From NCBI GenBank assembly GCA_024114885.1, contig CP099424.1, positions 2,294,001 through 2,358,000 on the forward strand: a DNA stretch of 64,000 nt. The letters are read 5' to 3'. This document shows positions 46,994-57,939 of the stretch, piece by piece; position 1 is the first letter of the stretch; the number at the start of each line of letters is the position of its first letter. This DNA is from Septoria linicola (Eukaryota; Ascomycota; Dothideomycetes; Mycosphaerellales; Mycosphaerellaceae). The notes under the pieces were generated by a model. The model did no database searches. It saw only the letters and a list, made by a program, of their open reading frames with translations, and was not told the origin of the DNA. The translations under genes were made by a program, and so were the position numbers.

Positions 46994-48121
46994 ATGGCCT
47001 CGAACTGCGAACATTCTAACTTACTTCCAAAGTACAAGCTGTACGCTTTCGGCTCCAATGGCTCAGGTCAACTGGGTATTGGCCATACAGAAGACGTCTC
47101 ATTGCCGGAAGAATGCAAAGGCAATTGGGTATCGAAATGCTCAACCATACGACAATTAGCAGGCGGTGGCAACCACACTATTGCGGTCTTCACCGATCGT
47201 GCCTTCGCCAGTGTCGGCGATAATAGAGACGGAAGATGTATGACAGCACAGGAAAGACAGATACACACGACTTGGCAGCAATATCAGTTCCCGCCCGACT
47301 TTGAAATGGTCTTCTTAGGCCATGTGGCAGCGACTTGGTCTGCATCGTTCGCCACATGCGAGGCCGAAACGCCCTACGTCTCCGGTACCGGCAATTCAGG
47401 TGAGATTGGGCTTGGACCTGGCATATCTACAACAGACGGAGCCTTCCAGGTCATCGAAATGAACCCTCGACATGAGCCGGTTGTCAAGATCGTTGCTAGC
47501 ATGGGCCATGTGGTGGTTGTATTGGAGAGTGGTGAGGTATTGGGGTGGGGTCGGGGACGAAAAGGGCAACTGGGAAGACCAGCTGAGAACATGTGGACGC
47601 CTCGCAGATTTGAGGACATTCTCTTCAAGGTGGTCGATGCTGCTTGCGGCAAAGACTTCACTGTCCTTTTCGGGGAGCCTTCGAAGGGCGAGCTCCTAGT
47701 TCTGGGTCTAGCTGGCAGTGATCGATTTGGAGTAAAGCGAGATGCCCCAGATAGTCTCCCAGGCTGGAAGCAGGTCGCAGCTTCCTGGGGCTCGATCTAC
47801 GTTCTCATGGAATCAGGAGAACTCAAAGCCTGGGGCAGGAATGATCACGGACAGCTACCTCCATCTGGCCTTCCGCTTCTCGACTCAATCGCAGCAGGCA
47901 GTGAACATTGTCTTGGTCTGACGAGGGATGGAAAAGTCTTGGCTTGGGGCTGGGGCGAGCACGGCAATTGCGGTATGCCCATTGACAAGAATGGCGACGT
48001 CAAAGGTCGGTGGAATGAGATCGCTACCGTGTCTCAGCTGCCAGCCAGCGCCGTCTTTGCAGGTTGCGCAACAAGTTTCATTGCCGTGCAAATGCCCCGC
48101 TTGGCTGGAAAGCCGAGTTAA
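46994..48121 (+). CDS. RCC1-repeat protein
   Basis: A single exon of 375 residues. Beta-propeller repeats of the RCC1 type recur: Y-A-F-G-S-N-G-S-G-Q-L-G-I-G near residue 17, then V-S-G-T-G-N-S-G-E-I-G-L-G, V-L-G-W-G-R-G-R-K-G-Q-L-G, L-K-A-W-G-R-N-D-H-G-Q-L and V-L-A-W-G-W-G-E-H-G-N-C-G. This is about seven blades in total. It is shorter than nuclear RCC1 and resembles the alpha-tubulin-suppressor-like and secretion-regulator-like RCC1 group; the partner is unknown. No signal peptide is seen. The stop lies 18 bp from the stop codon of the convergent rad9 gene. Confidence 0.88.
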   Translation: MASNCEHSNLLPKYKLYAFGSNGSGQLGIGHTEDVSLPEECKGNWVSKCSTIRQLAGGGNHTIAVFTDRAFASVGDNRDGRCMTAQERQIHTTWQQYQFPPDFEMVFLGHVAATWSASFATCEAETPYVSGTGNSGEIGLGPGISTTDGAFQVIEMNPRHEPVVKIVASMGHVVVVLESGEVLGWGRGRKGQLGRPAENMWTPRRFEDILFKVVDAACGKDFTVLFGEPSKGELLVLGLAGSDRFGVKRDAPDSLPGWKQVAASWGSIYVLMESGELKAWGRNDHGQLPPSGLPLLDSIAAGSEHCLGLTRDGKVLAWGWGEHGNCGMPIDKNGDVKGRWNEIATVSQLPASAVFAGCATSFIAVQMPRLAGKPS

Positions 48122-48139
48122 GGCGGTGCCACGAACCAT

Positions 48140-49794
48140 TCAATCGAACATCCCATGAAGCTGGTTCCGGGTCAGCCATATGTCTTTCATAGAACGCCAT
48201 GGCGTCTGCCACGAAGCTCAAAACACTCACCTGCGAAAGTCTTTGGGTTGGATCTATGCCGTGTTCTAGATTTCCTTGGCGTTGAGCCTCAGGGTCATTG
48301 TCTCGGCCTGTGTCCCGAGCGGTGCCCTGCCTACCACTCAAATCACGAATAGTTGGTCGCATACTGGCTGTAAAGTTGTCATTGCTGGCATCCCAACCGA
48401 GCATTTCGTTTTCGTTGTTGTCGTAGTCGGGAGCGTCCCAGGCCTGGTCGTCATCGGCAGCGCCTTCCGGTACGAACAGACTGTCTGGGTCAGGATCCTC
48501 TTCTTCCGCTGCCGTACCGGTTGTTGGGCGCGCTTGTCCTCGCAAGGAAGGACGGCGGACCTGAGCTGATGATGCAGTTTCCCTACTCAGGCGGGAAGGC
48601 AGATGTCGCTCGGAAGAGATACGAGCGCTCCCTTGCAATGAGGCTAACGAAGCCTGTCTGCTTGAAGAAGTGCCGTTTGGTCGTGTCGAGACATACTTGA
48701 CGGTCGGGTTCGGAGCGGAGCTTCCAGCACGTCGGTCTCCCGTAGTCATCAGCGTAAATTCACTGTGCACGCCGAAGTTCTGGTACTCGAATTGCAGCGG
48801 TCGATTCGGGTGCGAGAACCGTGCCGTAACTGGGCCTCGTAATGTCTCGGCATGGACTGCTATGGCTCTGAAGTCATTGACATTGATCGTGATGTGCAGA
48901 TCCTCTTGCATGTGGAAGTCCTCGAAATCCTCAGTATGAATCGCGATGGCAGTCTCGAGTGGCTGCCTGAGCATCTCTGTGCCCCATGTTAGCCAGGACC
49001 CACGCGCAGAATGATGTCACGCACCTTTGGAGTCTGTAGACTTCTCTGTGAAACTAGTGAATACCACCTTGCCCTCTTGAGCTACCATGTCAAGCTGTTC
49101 CGTCTTGGGTCCGAAGTGCTCTGAGTACTCCCGCAAGATTCGAGACGAGATTCGAAAGCCTTGGGTAGCTGACGTCTTGTCGAATAGTGCATGCATGACT
49201 TCGACAGACTCGTACGTCAGCCGGAATGTTTTCGTCATGCCTTGAAACTGATCAGTGTTGATTCGGCGAACGGAGGTGCAGCACGTGTACGTACCGTGCT
49301 TTAGCAGCATCTTGATGATGAATCGGCACTCTGCATTGTCTTCTCCATCCTGTATGCTCACATCGCAGCGATCTATACCGGTCTCTGGACGTCGTATGTC
49401 TCCGATGCGTCCTTTAAAGACAGACTGTAGGGCCTGACATACGGCTCAGTCCTGCAATAGCAATCACTCTGACGTTTGTACCTTGTTATACAGCTGGCAG
49501 GTGAAGCGGTCGCCACCACTGGCTTGGCTGTTGGCATCAAAGTCGTAGTCGAGGAAGAAGGCTCTTGCTTCCAAGGTGAATGAAGCATATGCAGTTCTTG
49601 AGGAGTTCAAGGCAGTCAGTGTAAACTGTCGTGCAATCAGTCTCCCTAACTTGAGCTGCCATCCTAACATGGATCCGGACCTTGTCACTCCGTGCTTCGA
49701 TGGAGACAGCGTCTCCAAACTTCGCCAGGCATTGGAGCAGCTCAAAGACGCGCTCTGTTGCCTCTGGCGATAGTGAAAAGGTCAAGACTGACAT
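48140..49794 (-). CDS. rad9: DNA damage checkpoint clamp subunit Rad9
   Basis: Six exons on the - strand: 49669-49794, 49482-49625, 49295-49433, 49025-49240, 48231-48976 and 48140-48160; all phases fit, giving 463 residues. The PCNA-like N-terminal half has F-T-L-T-A-L-N-S-S-R-T-A-Y-A and C-R-F-I-I-K-M-L-L-K-H-G-M-T-K-T-F-R-L-T-Y-E, typical of Rad9. A disordered Ser, Arg and acidic C-terminal tail follows. The last intron (48161-48230, GTGAGT...CCAG) yields a final seven-codon exon ending L-H-G-M-F-D, matching the conserved hydrophobic end of fungal Rad9. Rad9-Hus1-Rad1 is the nuclear clamp that recruits TopBP1-type mediators and activates ATR. The first intron is only 43 bp. Confidence 0.9.
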
Positions 49795-50012
49795 CTTGCT
49801 GCTGAGGCCGTGTCATTGTCACGGGCTTGGCAGAAGAGGAGGAGTACGACGCGAACCAGACGCGTCAAGAACGAACGTCACTTCCTTCCGTGCCGTCATC
49901 AATCTAACATCAACAACTGATCCTCAACATCTTATCTCGACAACATACCGAAACTAGTTACCAATTGACTGGATCGCTGATGTCTTGACGAGCCAAAGAC
50001 AAGACTGCGAAG

Positions 50013-51734
50013 ATGGCTGCCACCGCACAATCACTGCCTGTTGATTTGTATCATCTACTTTCAACAGAACTAGCAGATCGCCTCGACTTTCCTACGCTCT
50101 ACAATTGTGTTACGAGTAGCGCACAGATCGCGAACAGCGGTGCAATTGCTGCACTTTATAGGTATGCTCAGCTCTGACAGCTACATCTCAGTCACTGACA
50201 CTTTAGCAGGATCTCACATTCCGCTCCAGTCAAAGGTGGCGGCGAAGGTCTATCACTTGCCGAGCAAGAGCTGACAGTTCAACGATGGTCCATATTGTGG
50301 CGCTCCATCATACTATCAGCCTTCGGCAAAACCCTGCATCCATATTGTCGGCATCTTCGACTTCTGGATTTGCGGGATCTTGCAGACCTGCTGGACGACG
50401 ACAAATTTCGCAACAAGATCACAAAGAACTTCTTCGCTGGCGAGCTCTCGCAATTCCACCATGTATCTACAGCTACGCGCGGTAGGCCCGCTCGACTTGA
50501 TATAAAGCGCATTGTCACTGCCATTGGCGACAAGATTACCCAGAGTAGCCCTTTGCTCGACGCTCTTACAGAACCGACAAATTCTAGTATGCTGTCAAGC
50601 CAGCTTGCAAACTGGGCTCCACGCCTCACGCACTTGAAATCGCTGGATCTCTGGGACGGGGCAGCGCTCGCTGACGAGGCCGTTCAAAATGCTCTTCATC
50701 AACACTGTCCGAATCTGAGTGTCTTGAGACTATACTCCTCTCGTAATGACGATGCCGATCGGGCCATCGCTACATTCATCAGTGGCATGCAGCAAAACAC
50801 ATTAACTTATTTTGAAAACCTCAGTATCTGCCACATCGGCACAGAGACTTGTCTGGCGCTCAATCACCACGGCAAGAGCTTGCAGTCGCTCAAGTTATTC
50901 TTGACAGGCGACGATGTGCCCGCACTGGCTCTTCTGCAGGGATGCACCTCGATTATGGATCTAAGTCTAACATCTCCCACTGGCGTGCCGGATCTCAAAG
51001 CTACCCAGAATGACATTTACCTGGAGATTATCGAGTGGTTGCAGAAATGCATCAGTCTACGAGAGATCAGCTTCATGAATTTTACGTCCGCACCAGACTT
51101 GCTTCTGCCTGTCTTGCTCAACAAGGACGTCAGGTTGCAGAAACTGCAGATCAATGCCAACGACACTAATGCCAACGACACCGGATTGTATGTCGTAAAC
51201 AATCATCGCGAGTTCCATCAGGCGTTGACTCAGCAGCCCGACCTTACAAGGTTGTTGCTCAGAGCAGATCCGGATCCCGCAACCAGAGACGATATTGATA
51301 CACTGATCGACTCTTTCGTCTCGTTGAAAGCACTCCGGGAACTTGGTCTATGGAGAATATCTGATTACTTCACCGATGCGCACATTGGGATGCTTGCCCA
51401 GCAACTTCCGAAGCTTGAGGAGTTGTATGTTGGTGGCTATGGGATCTCCGATTCATGCTTCAACGATCTGGCACAGCTCAAGAACCTCCGTGTATTGACA
51501 CTGAGTGGCGTCACAACATTCACAGAGAAAGGCATTATGGACTTTGTGAACCAACTTGGAACAGGGAACAGGGGTCTGGTCTTGGCTGTAGATAACGCAG
51601 ACTATGATTCTGCGTTATCACAAGAGAGCCAAGAAGTCATACGCGCCGCAATAATGACCAAACTGGATGGGAGGTTCGAATATCAGCTGCTGCGAGGTTC
51701 GTCAAGTGATTCGAAAACGTTGCCCCAGGACTGA
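50013..51734 (+). CDS. F-box/LRR-like protein
   Basis: Two exons, 50013-50161 and 50210-51734, over a 48-bp intron (GTATGC...TTAGCAG). The product is 557 residues. The N-terminus is F-box-like (S-L-P-V-D-L-Y-H-L-L-S-T-E-L-A-D-R-L-D). From about residue 190 leucine-rich repeats of the RNI type follow (L-K-S-L-D-L-W-D-G, L-S-V-L-R-L-Y-S, L-Q-S-L-K-L-F-L, L-R-E-L-G-L-W, L-E-E-L-Y-V-G-G, L-R-V-L-T-L-S-G). It may be a substrate receptor of an SCF-type ubiquitin ligase. An alternative 3' end is possible: splicing a 41-bp GTTCGT...GACAG segment near 51695-51737 would replace the last residues by an acidic tail ending at 51783. Confidence 0.72.
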
Positions 51735-51979
51735 CAGTCGCAGATCCAAACTATCCCGACCTGGACTCAGACGATTCTGATTAGAAGAGAGACGATACAA
51801 TATTGAAGTTTTGATCATCAGAAGGCAACAACGTCCGCTTCTCATGCTCTGGTCCCGTTGTACCAGGAGCTGTGACCGGAACGTTGCACAACGTCATCGG
51901 GCCGCCCCGCCGCAAACAAATCTCGAATGACATACACTCAATCTGAGCTGCACAAACAAACATCCTTCTGGGCACAACG

Positions 51980-53952
51980 ATGAGTAAGAACATCAGAAGA
52001 GTGCTTGTCGTTGCAGGCTCAGACAGCTCTGGAGGAGCGTGAGTAGCTTCGCAAAATGCCACAACAGTCTTGGAGGAGAACTGACCATGAATCAGTGGTC
52101 TCGAAGCCGACCAGAAGGTGATCGCCGGCAAGTGAAGTCGGGCCGGACAACACGGCATCGATGCTAATCCCAGTCAGCTCATGGATGCTATGCAATGACT
52201 GCAACTGCAGCATTGACAGCGCAGAATACGCAAGGTGTATATGGCATTCACGAAATACCACCGAACTTTGTCCAGAAACAGATCGATGCTTGCATCGATG
52301 ACATTGGCGTGGATGTGCTTAAAACAGGTAGGCTAATTGATAGCGACTGCATAGCCACCAATTGTGCTAAGAGTCAAAGGAATGCTTGCTTCGGCGCAGA
52401 CGGTCGCCATTGTCGCCAATGCTATTAGACACCACAACGTCCCTATCAGTGTCGTCGATCCTGTATGTCGCTCGCTCTGGCCGACGACAGGATCTCACTA
52501 ATTCATTTAGGTCATGGTGTCCACAAGCGGCGCCCAGCTCCTGCCAGAGAATGCTGTGATCAACATGGTCGAGGAGTTGCTTCCACTGACGACAGTGCTG
52601 ACCCCTAACATTCCTGAAGCAACACTAATACTCCGCAAAGCTGGCAAAGAGCCCTTCCCCATTGATAACCTCAACGACCTCAAGCGGCTCGCCGCAGAAA
52701 TCCACTCCCTTGGGCCCAAATACATCCTCCTCAAAGGCGGCCATTTCCCGCTTACAGCAGACTACCAAACAGCCAATACCGAGAACGACAAGAAGCTCGT
52801 CTGCAATATCTTCTTCGGCGGCGACACAATAGACGTCATCGAATTCCCCTACCAAAAGACCAAACACACCCACGGCACAGGCTGCTCTCTCGCATCAGCT
52901 CTCGCATGCAACCTCGCCCTCGGCCTCGAAATCACCCAAGCCGTCGTCGCAGCCTGCCGCTACGTCGACGCGGGCATCAAAACCGCCACCAAAATCGGCT
53001 CTGCAGCCGGAAGCGGCCCCATCAACCACTTCCACTCCATCCAAATCCTCCCTTTTCCCCCTGGAAATTTCATCGACTACATGCTCGAGCGCTTCGACGT
53101 GCAACCCGCCTGGCACGATTTCACACACCACGACTTTGTTGAGAAACTCGGCGCCGGCACGCTCGAGATTGAAAGATACAAATTCTATATGGTGCAGGAT
53201 TATCTCTACCTCATTCAATTCGCGCGCGCGAATGCGTTGGCTGGGTATAAAGCCAAGACTCTCGACGATGTTGCTGCGAGTGCGGCGATTGTGGGACATA
53301 TCAAAACCGAAACAGCACTACACGTGAAAGAGTGCGAAGCGCTAGGGTTGACGGAGGAAGCGATGATGGAAGCAGAAGAACATCAGGCTTGTACAGCGTA
53401 CACGAGGTTTGTGCTCGATGTGGGTATGAGTGAGGATTGGTTGGCGTTGCAGGTCGCGCTGTTGCCGTGTTTGTTGGGATATGCGGTTATTGCGAAGAGG
53501 TTGAAGGGGTTGCAGCTGGGGAGAGGAGTGGGGAATCGGTATGCGTCGTGGATTGAGAATTATGTTGCGGAGGATTATATGAGGGCTGTGAGGAGTGGGT
53601 GTGGTGAGTCTTTCTTTCCTTTCTCGATTGAGGAGATGGTGTGCTTTCATGGGGACAGTTGCTGACGATGGCGGTGACAGCGTTGGTCGAGAAGCATGCA
53701 CATAAGCAGAGTCCGACGAGGATCGAGGAGTTGGTGAAGATCTTCATCCATGCTACGAAGGTATGTCGGATTCTACCCGGGGAGTGATTTTGATTTGAGA
53801 GGGGGTGCCTTACTGACATGACATAGATGGAGACTGGCTTCTGGGACATGGCGGAAGGCAGCAGTGCAAGTGAGAAGAAGAGGAACGAAAGTGTGGCTAC
53901 TGCTAGCACGAACCCAAGTCGGCATCATACTGGCAAGATGCCTTTGCGGTGA
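51980..53952 (+). CDS. THI20: Hydroxymethylpyrimidine (phosphate) kinase / TenA bifunctional enzyme, Thi20-like
   Basis: Seven exons: 51980-52038, 52096-52127, 52178-52327, 52380-52462, 52511-53603, 53681-53760 and 53827-53952, giving 540 residues (yeast Thi20 is about 550). The ThiD ribokinase-fold half has G-S-D-S-S-G-G-A-G-L-E-A-D-Q-K near residue 13 and the catalytic H-T-H-G-T-G-C-S-L-A-S-A-L-A. The C-terminal half is the TenA/thiaminase II domain, with Y-K-F-Y-M-V-Q-D-Y-L-Y-L near its start and M-E-T-G-F-W-D-M near the end. It phosphorylates the pyrimidine precursor for thiamine and can salvage degraded thiamine. The second intron (52128-52177) uses a GC donor (GCAAGT). Location is likely cytosolic. 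Confidence 0.92.
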
Positions 53953-54241
53953 TGAGTCGGCAAGGTTGATGGCGTTTGCGACTAGAGCTCACAGGACTTG
54001 TGGAATTAGAACGTTCTTTGCAGACGTCTTGTGCTTGAGAGACGTGTCTCTTTCCGACAATCTATTGCAAGGTTCATGACTACCATAGACTGCGTATCTC
54101 CACTGACCGTGGTCAGCTACGGAGTGGCTGCGTTGTCCTCATCATACCACAATGCCACGAACGCCGCTCCTCTTCATCTCACTTTCAGTCTTGGGCGCGG
54201 TTGTCCTGTCTCGTGCTCGGTCTCTCCTTCACGCCACCATC

Positions 54242-54950
54242 TTACATGACCACACAGCAGCTGTTCTGCTTCTTCGCTTGCGTATAGAACATCTTACTCT
54301 GTGCACTCAGTCCATCTGACTTTGCGACCAAGCTGTCAATCTTCTCGCCTCTCTCCAGCACGGATTCGATCGTCTTGTGTAGTACAATCTTCGTCTCGTC
54401 GAGCTCTTTTTGGATCTGTTGCATGCCTATGTCAGCTCTGCCTCGCACCTCATGTGTACTGTCTGCTAGCATACCTTCATAATGCTATCCGCCGCTTGCG
54501 GATCCTGATACTTGACAATATACTCCTTCAACTGCGCAAACGGCACTTCCCCATTGCTGTTCTCCCACGCCGTCCTGGGGTATCTGCTCAGAAACTCGTC
54601 CAGCACTTTCGACAGCAGCTGATGTGCTACGAGCTTTGGGTATTCGTGATCGGAGATGATGATGCCGCAGACGCCTTCGGATCGTGCATAGGAGTGGAAT
54701 GTGTAGGATTGTTCTTCGACATCTTGTCGTTGGCCGGGCTTTGTGCGCTCTGCGACGGTTTTGGCGAAGACTGTGAGGAACTCGCCGACGGAGGATCGTG
54801 TGAAGCGGGAGAAGGAGGAGAGGTCGCGCTCGGCGGAGAGTTCGACTGCGGGCTTGGATTCATTGCGGAGGACCTGGGAGGTGGGTTAGACATGGGAGGA
54901 GGGGGGAGGAGGGGTGGTGGGAAGCGTACGCCGATGTAGAGGATCTTCAT
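54242..54950 (-). CDS. YKT6: SNARE protein Ykt6
   Basis: Three exons on the - strand: 54930-54950 (M-K-I-L-Y-I-G), 54475-54873 and 54242-54415, giving 197 residues (yeast Ykt6 has 200). The longin domain runs V-L-R-N-E-S-K to about residue 130. The SNARE helix follows ([26 protein letters not shown]). The C-terminus is C-C-V-V-M, the dual lipidation motif (palmitoyl and prenyl) that replaces a membrane anchor. It acts in Golgi, vacuolar and autophagosome fusion. It is divergent from IES6 with 288 bp between the start codons. Confidence 0.94.
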
Positions 54951-55238
54951 GATTGCGGTGGATGAGGTCAAATGTGTGTGTATTGTCAGGGAGAGGAATG
55001 TCAAGGAGAATACGTTCAAGTGGTGCCTTGTGAGTAGTTAGTGTCGTGAATGCGGTCAGTTGAGCGGCGTTAGAGAGCAGCTGGCGCCGACGGAGCTCGA
55101 TGATGATTGAGCGATGATGTTTCACGAGGCCAACAACCAAGGCACACTCCAGACGTGTTGCAGTGCTGGCCACAAGCTGGGACTTCTCTTTGACCACGAC
55201 AAAGACAATCTCACACGCCTGACCCACGCGACACGACC

Positions 55239-55799
55239 ATGGCGCCCATCACCACCGCCTCCAACGAGGAGACTCACGCCGCCCTGCTCGACACGCTCGA
55301 CATGCACAAAATCCACAAACCCTTTCGCAATCCCAACTGGAAACCGCCGCAGCGTCGCAACAAGAATCTGAAGCAGATCTTGTCAGAAGCTCAGCGCGCC
55401 CAGCAGAGCTTGATCAACACGCAGCAGAACTCGGGCGCAAGCACACCTCTCCCGCCCACTGATGGCACGAATACTCCTTCACTCCACCCGAATGCTGAAA
55501 AGGCGAGCCAGGATCTCAGCAGACTGGTGCTGGACAAGAATGCGCGACAAAACAATGCGGCACCTCTTCCGGCAGGCTTCGGAGCTCCCAGTGTTACTTA
55601 CACGAGCATTGCAGCAGCTCCCAGCCTGAAGCCTAAGAAGAAGTACTGTGATATCACAGGTCTCCCAGCAAAGTACAAAGACCCCAAATCAGGCTTGTAC
55701 TACTACAATGCAGAAATCTATGCTGTGGTGAGAAGCCTGAACACGACTCAGGTCCAGGAATATCTTGCTGCCAGAGGCGCAAATACCGTGCTCAAGTGA
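55239..55799 (+). CDS. IES6: INO80 complex subunit Ies6 (YL1 C-terminal domain)
   Basis: A single exon of 186 residues. The N-terminal K-P-F-R-N-P-N-W-K-P-P-Q-R-R-N-K segment and the C-terminal YL1-C motif (K-K-Y-C-D-I-T-G-L-P-A-K-Y-K-D-P, then G-L-Y-Y-Y-N-A-E-I-Y) match Ies6. Between them lies a Ser, Thr and Gln rich linker. Ies6 with Arp5 couples INO80 ATPase activity to nucleosome sliding in the nucleus. The start is the first ATG, 288 bp from the divergent Ykt6 start. Confidence 0.92.
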   Translation: MAPITTASNEETHAALLDTLDMHKIHKPFRNPNWKPPQRRNKNLKQILSEAQRAQQSLINTQQNSGASTPLPPTDGTNTPSLHPNAEKASQDLSRLVLDKNARQNNAAPLPAGFGAPSVTYTSIAAAPSLKPKKKYCDITGLPAKYKDPKSGLYYYNAEIYAVVRSLNTTQVQEYLAARGANTVLK

Positions 55800-56334
55800 G
55801 CGGTCAAGCATGCCGTCTTTTTGAGGCCAGAAAATGCTTGCTGGCCACATGATTATGTGGAAACACCTCCATACTAATGTTTCGGTGATGACCTCCGAAA
55901 AGGCATGGCGGACGATTCTCAGGGACCGAGTGGATTTGGAGAACGAACGGAGTCGCGCCATCGACTAGTTGCACTCCAGACCCATCAAACAAGCTTCAAC
56001 CGAGCAACCACCGAAAATAAGGAAGGAAATATCTTCCAGAACAACCGAAGTCGGTCAATCGCTCTGTCCGCCAGAATACCTGTGCCTTCCACTACAGGCT
56101 GAGATGGACACGATGGCGTTTCTCCGTGCAGGCTCTTTTGAAGCGCATTCATTCTCTGCTTCTCACATCGATCGTGATCTTCCTACGCATTTTTCCGATT
56201 ATCACTATCACCACTTCTTCACCTAATACCCCAGACAACAACTATCGTGAACCATTGCGGGATAGTGCGATCGATCGCCGACAAGCCAATTGCGTTACCT
56301 ACTAGCAGCATAGCCGCAGGCACTACATCCGAAC
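55800..56334. other. Intergenic between IES6 and the F-box array
   Basis: 535 bp with no supported gene. It presumably contains the IES6 3' UTR and the promoter of the first F-box-like gene. Confidence 0.6.
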
Positions 56335-56943
56335 ATGCATCGAGACGCAGCTACGACAGTGTTCAATATCCCGGAACTGGCAGAATGTATCCTATTGCAA
56401 CTCGGCAAGTCCAATGCGTGGAAGCAACTCTTTGTCGTGCAACGAGTCAACAGCACATTTCAGTCCATCATTCGCAGTTCTCCAGACTTGCGAAGGACAA
56501 TGCATCTCGAGCAGCCTAGGAAGGCCTCAAGCACGAAGTTCACGGAAGCGGTAGACATCTACCGGAAATTCTTCTTCAACATCGAGGACCTGCTCTACCC
56601 TTTCTGGACCAACACACGCCCCATCAATCGCAACACTCCATCAGCAGCTATAGCTGTCAGTATGAATGTCTCGCTCTATTGGTCCGAGCAAACGCCCGGA
56701 GTCATGATTAGTGAACCTCCTTCGGATGTGATGGATAGGACTACGCCCATTGAGAGGAAGGAGAGCTGGAGGAACTTGCTGGTGCCTTACCATCCCGAGC
56801 ATTCACTGGAGTTGCATTTGTGCGGGTATGATGTTATGGCGACGTTTAGAGGGAGCTACACGTTGGGAGATCTGGCCGACGAAGCGATCAGGGCAGGAAA
56901 GGCTCATCTGGGCGGGCTCGGGAAAGTCATGTACTATGGATAG
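56335..56943 (+). CDS. F-box-like protein 1 of tandem array
   Basis: A single exon of 202 residues. The F-box-like start reads V-F-N-I-P-E-L-A-E-C-I-L-L-Q-L, then V-V-Q-R-V-N-S-T-F-Q-S-I-I-R-S-S-P-D-L-R-R-T-M, the helix pattern of the fungal F-box family with a short C-terminal region. The end carries Y-T-L-G-D-L-A-D-E-A, the counterpart of T-L-R-E-L-V-E in the paralogues downstream. It is probably a Skp1-binding adaptor; its substrate is unknown. It lacks the 5' intron seen in several neighbours. Confidence 0.75.
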   Translation: MHRDAATTVFNIPELAECILLQLGKSNAWKQLFVVQRVNSTFQSIIRSSPDLRRTMHLEQPRKASSTKFTEAVDIYRKFFFNIEDLLYPFWTNTRPINRNTPSAAIAVSMNVSLYWSEQTPGVMISEPPSDVMDRTTPIERKESWRNLLVPYHPEHSLELHLCGYDVMATFRGSYTLGDLADEAIRAGKAHLGGLGKVMYYG

Positions 56944-57170
56944 GACAGCTTTGACGTTGGACTGCGATAGTGAGATGGGAGTGAAGTGAAGTGGAATGCG
57001 GTGTGCATTAGTGCTTTTTAGCTGCAGGACGCAGTCGCGAAACTGAGGCAACCGCTGTGACGCGATACTTTCTCAAAGCTTCCTCCAACTTCAAACAAGA
57101 AACTCGACTGCACAACACCATCGCCTGTGCTTCCGGAATCTCTCCACGCCATCACTCCTCGACGCGCCAG

Positions 57171-57939
57171 ATGGAGCACGCCGCCATCCCTTCATAGGAG
57201 GCCAACCCTCAGGGCGTCACTGACGGAAGCACCGTAACCAATACGCCGGTGAGTGCAACCTTCCGCTTTTCGAACGAAACGCACCGCTGCTTGTGTCGCG
57301 AACACGAGTTTCCAACAGGACGAACTTTCACTGACACACACTCCAGGAGACAATGGCGCCACTCACCGCCTCTCAGAAGGTACTGGGCACCACTGAGCTG
57401 CTGGAGCAGATTCTTCTTCAGCTCAGTCAGGTGCAGATTTTCGGAGTCCAGCGCGTCTGTGCGAGGATGTTATTGATGGGTCGGTGGCGCTACAGGAGCG
57501 CTTGGTAAATGCAGAACTCTTTCCGACAACGCATGGCCCAGACTACAAGGCATACGGATTGGACGATAAGTTGAAAACGGTTTTGCATCCTTTCAGTCCA
57601 CATGTTATTTCATGGAATGAGCATCCAAGCATGTTGCATGGCGAAATCTGCATCGACATGGAACTGAGGTGGTCCAAATATGCTGCCGCAAAGCCAATAC
57701 GGCCGGCGAAAGATGGCCTGAGCTGCGAAGACGAAGCTGCTTCGTGGAACAAGATCCAGCTCGTTCCATCAGGCGCTGCCCTGCAGTTCGAGTTTTTCGC
57801 AATGTATAACTCGGTCTATGGCTCTCGCATGAACAATTGTACATTGCGGGAACTGGTGGAATCGTCCTGGCAGGGCTGGGAGAGAATCGAGAAGGGCAGG
57901 CGGGACATGATCGATTCCGCCAGTGAAATTCTGTCCTGA
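57171..57939 (+). pseudogene. F-box-like gene 2 of tandem array, disrupted
   Basis: Exon 1 would run 57171-57248 and exon 2 from 57347, joined by GTGAGT...CCAG as in sibling genes. Two lesions are visible. A TAG at 57195-57197 interrupts exon 1 after eight codons. In exon 2 the F-box frame (L-G-T-T-E-L-L-E-Q-I-L-L-Q-L then G-V-Q-R-V-C-A-R) loses several bases at about 57468, where siblings have R-x-F-K-D. The homologous D-V-I-D-G-S-V-A-L-Q-E-R frame then continues out of phase to the stop at 57939. If translation began at the ATG at 57353, the protein would stop at about 57512. The second half is well preserved, so the damage looks recent. Confidence 0.8.
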
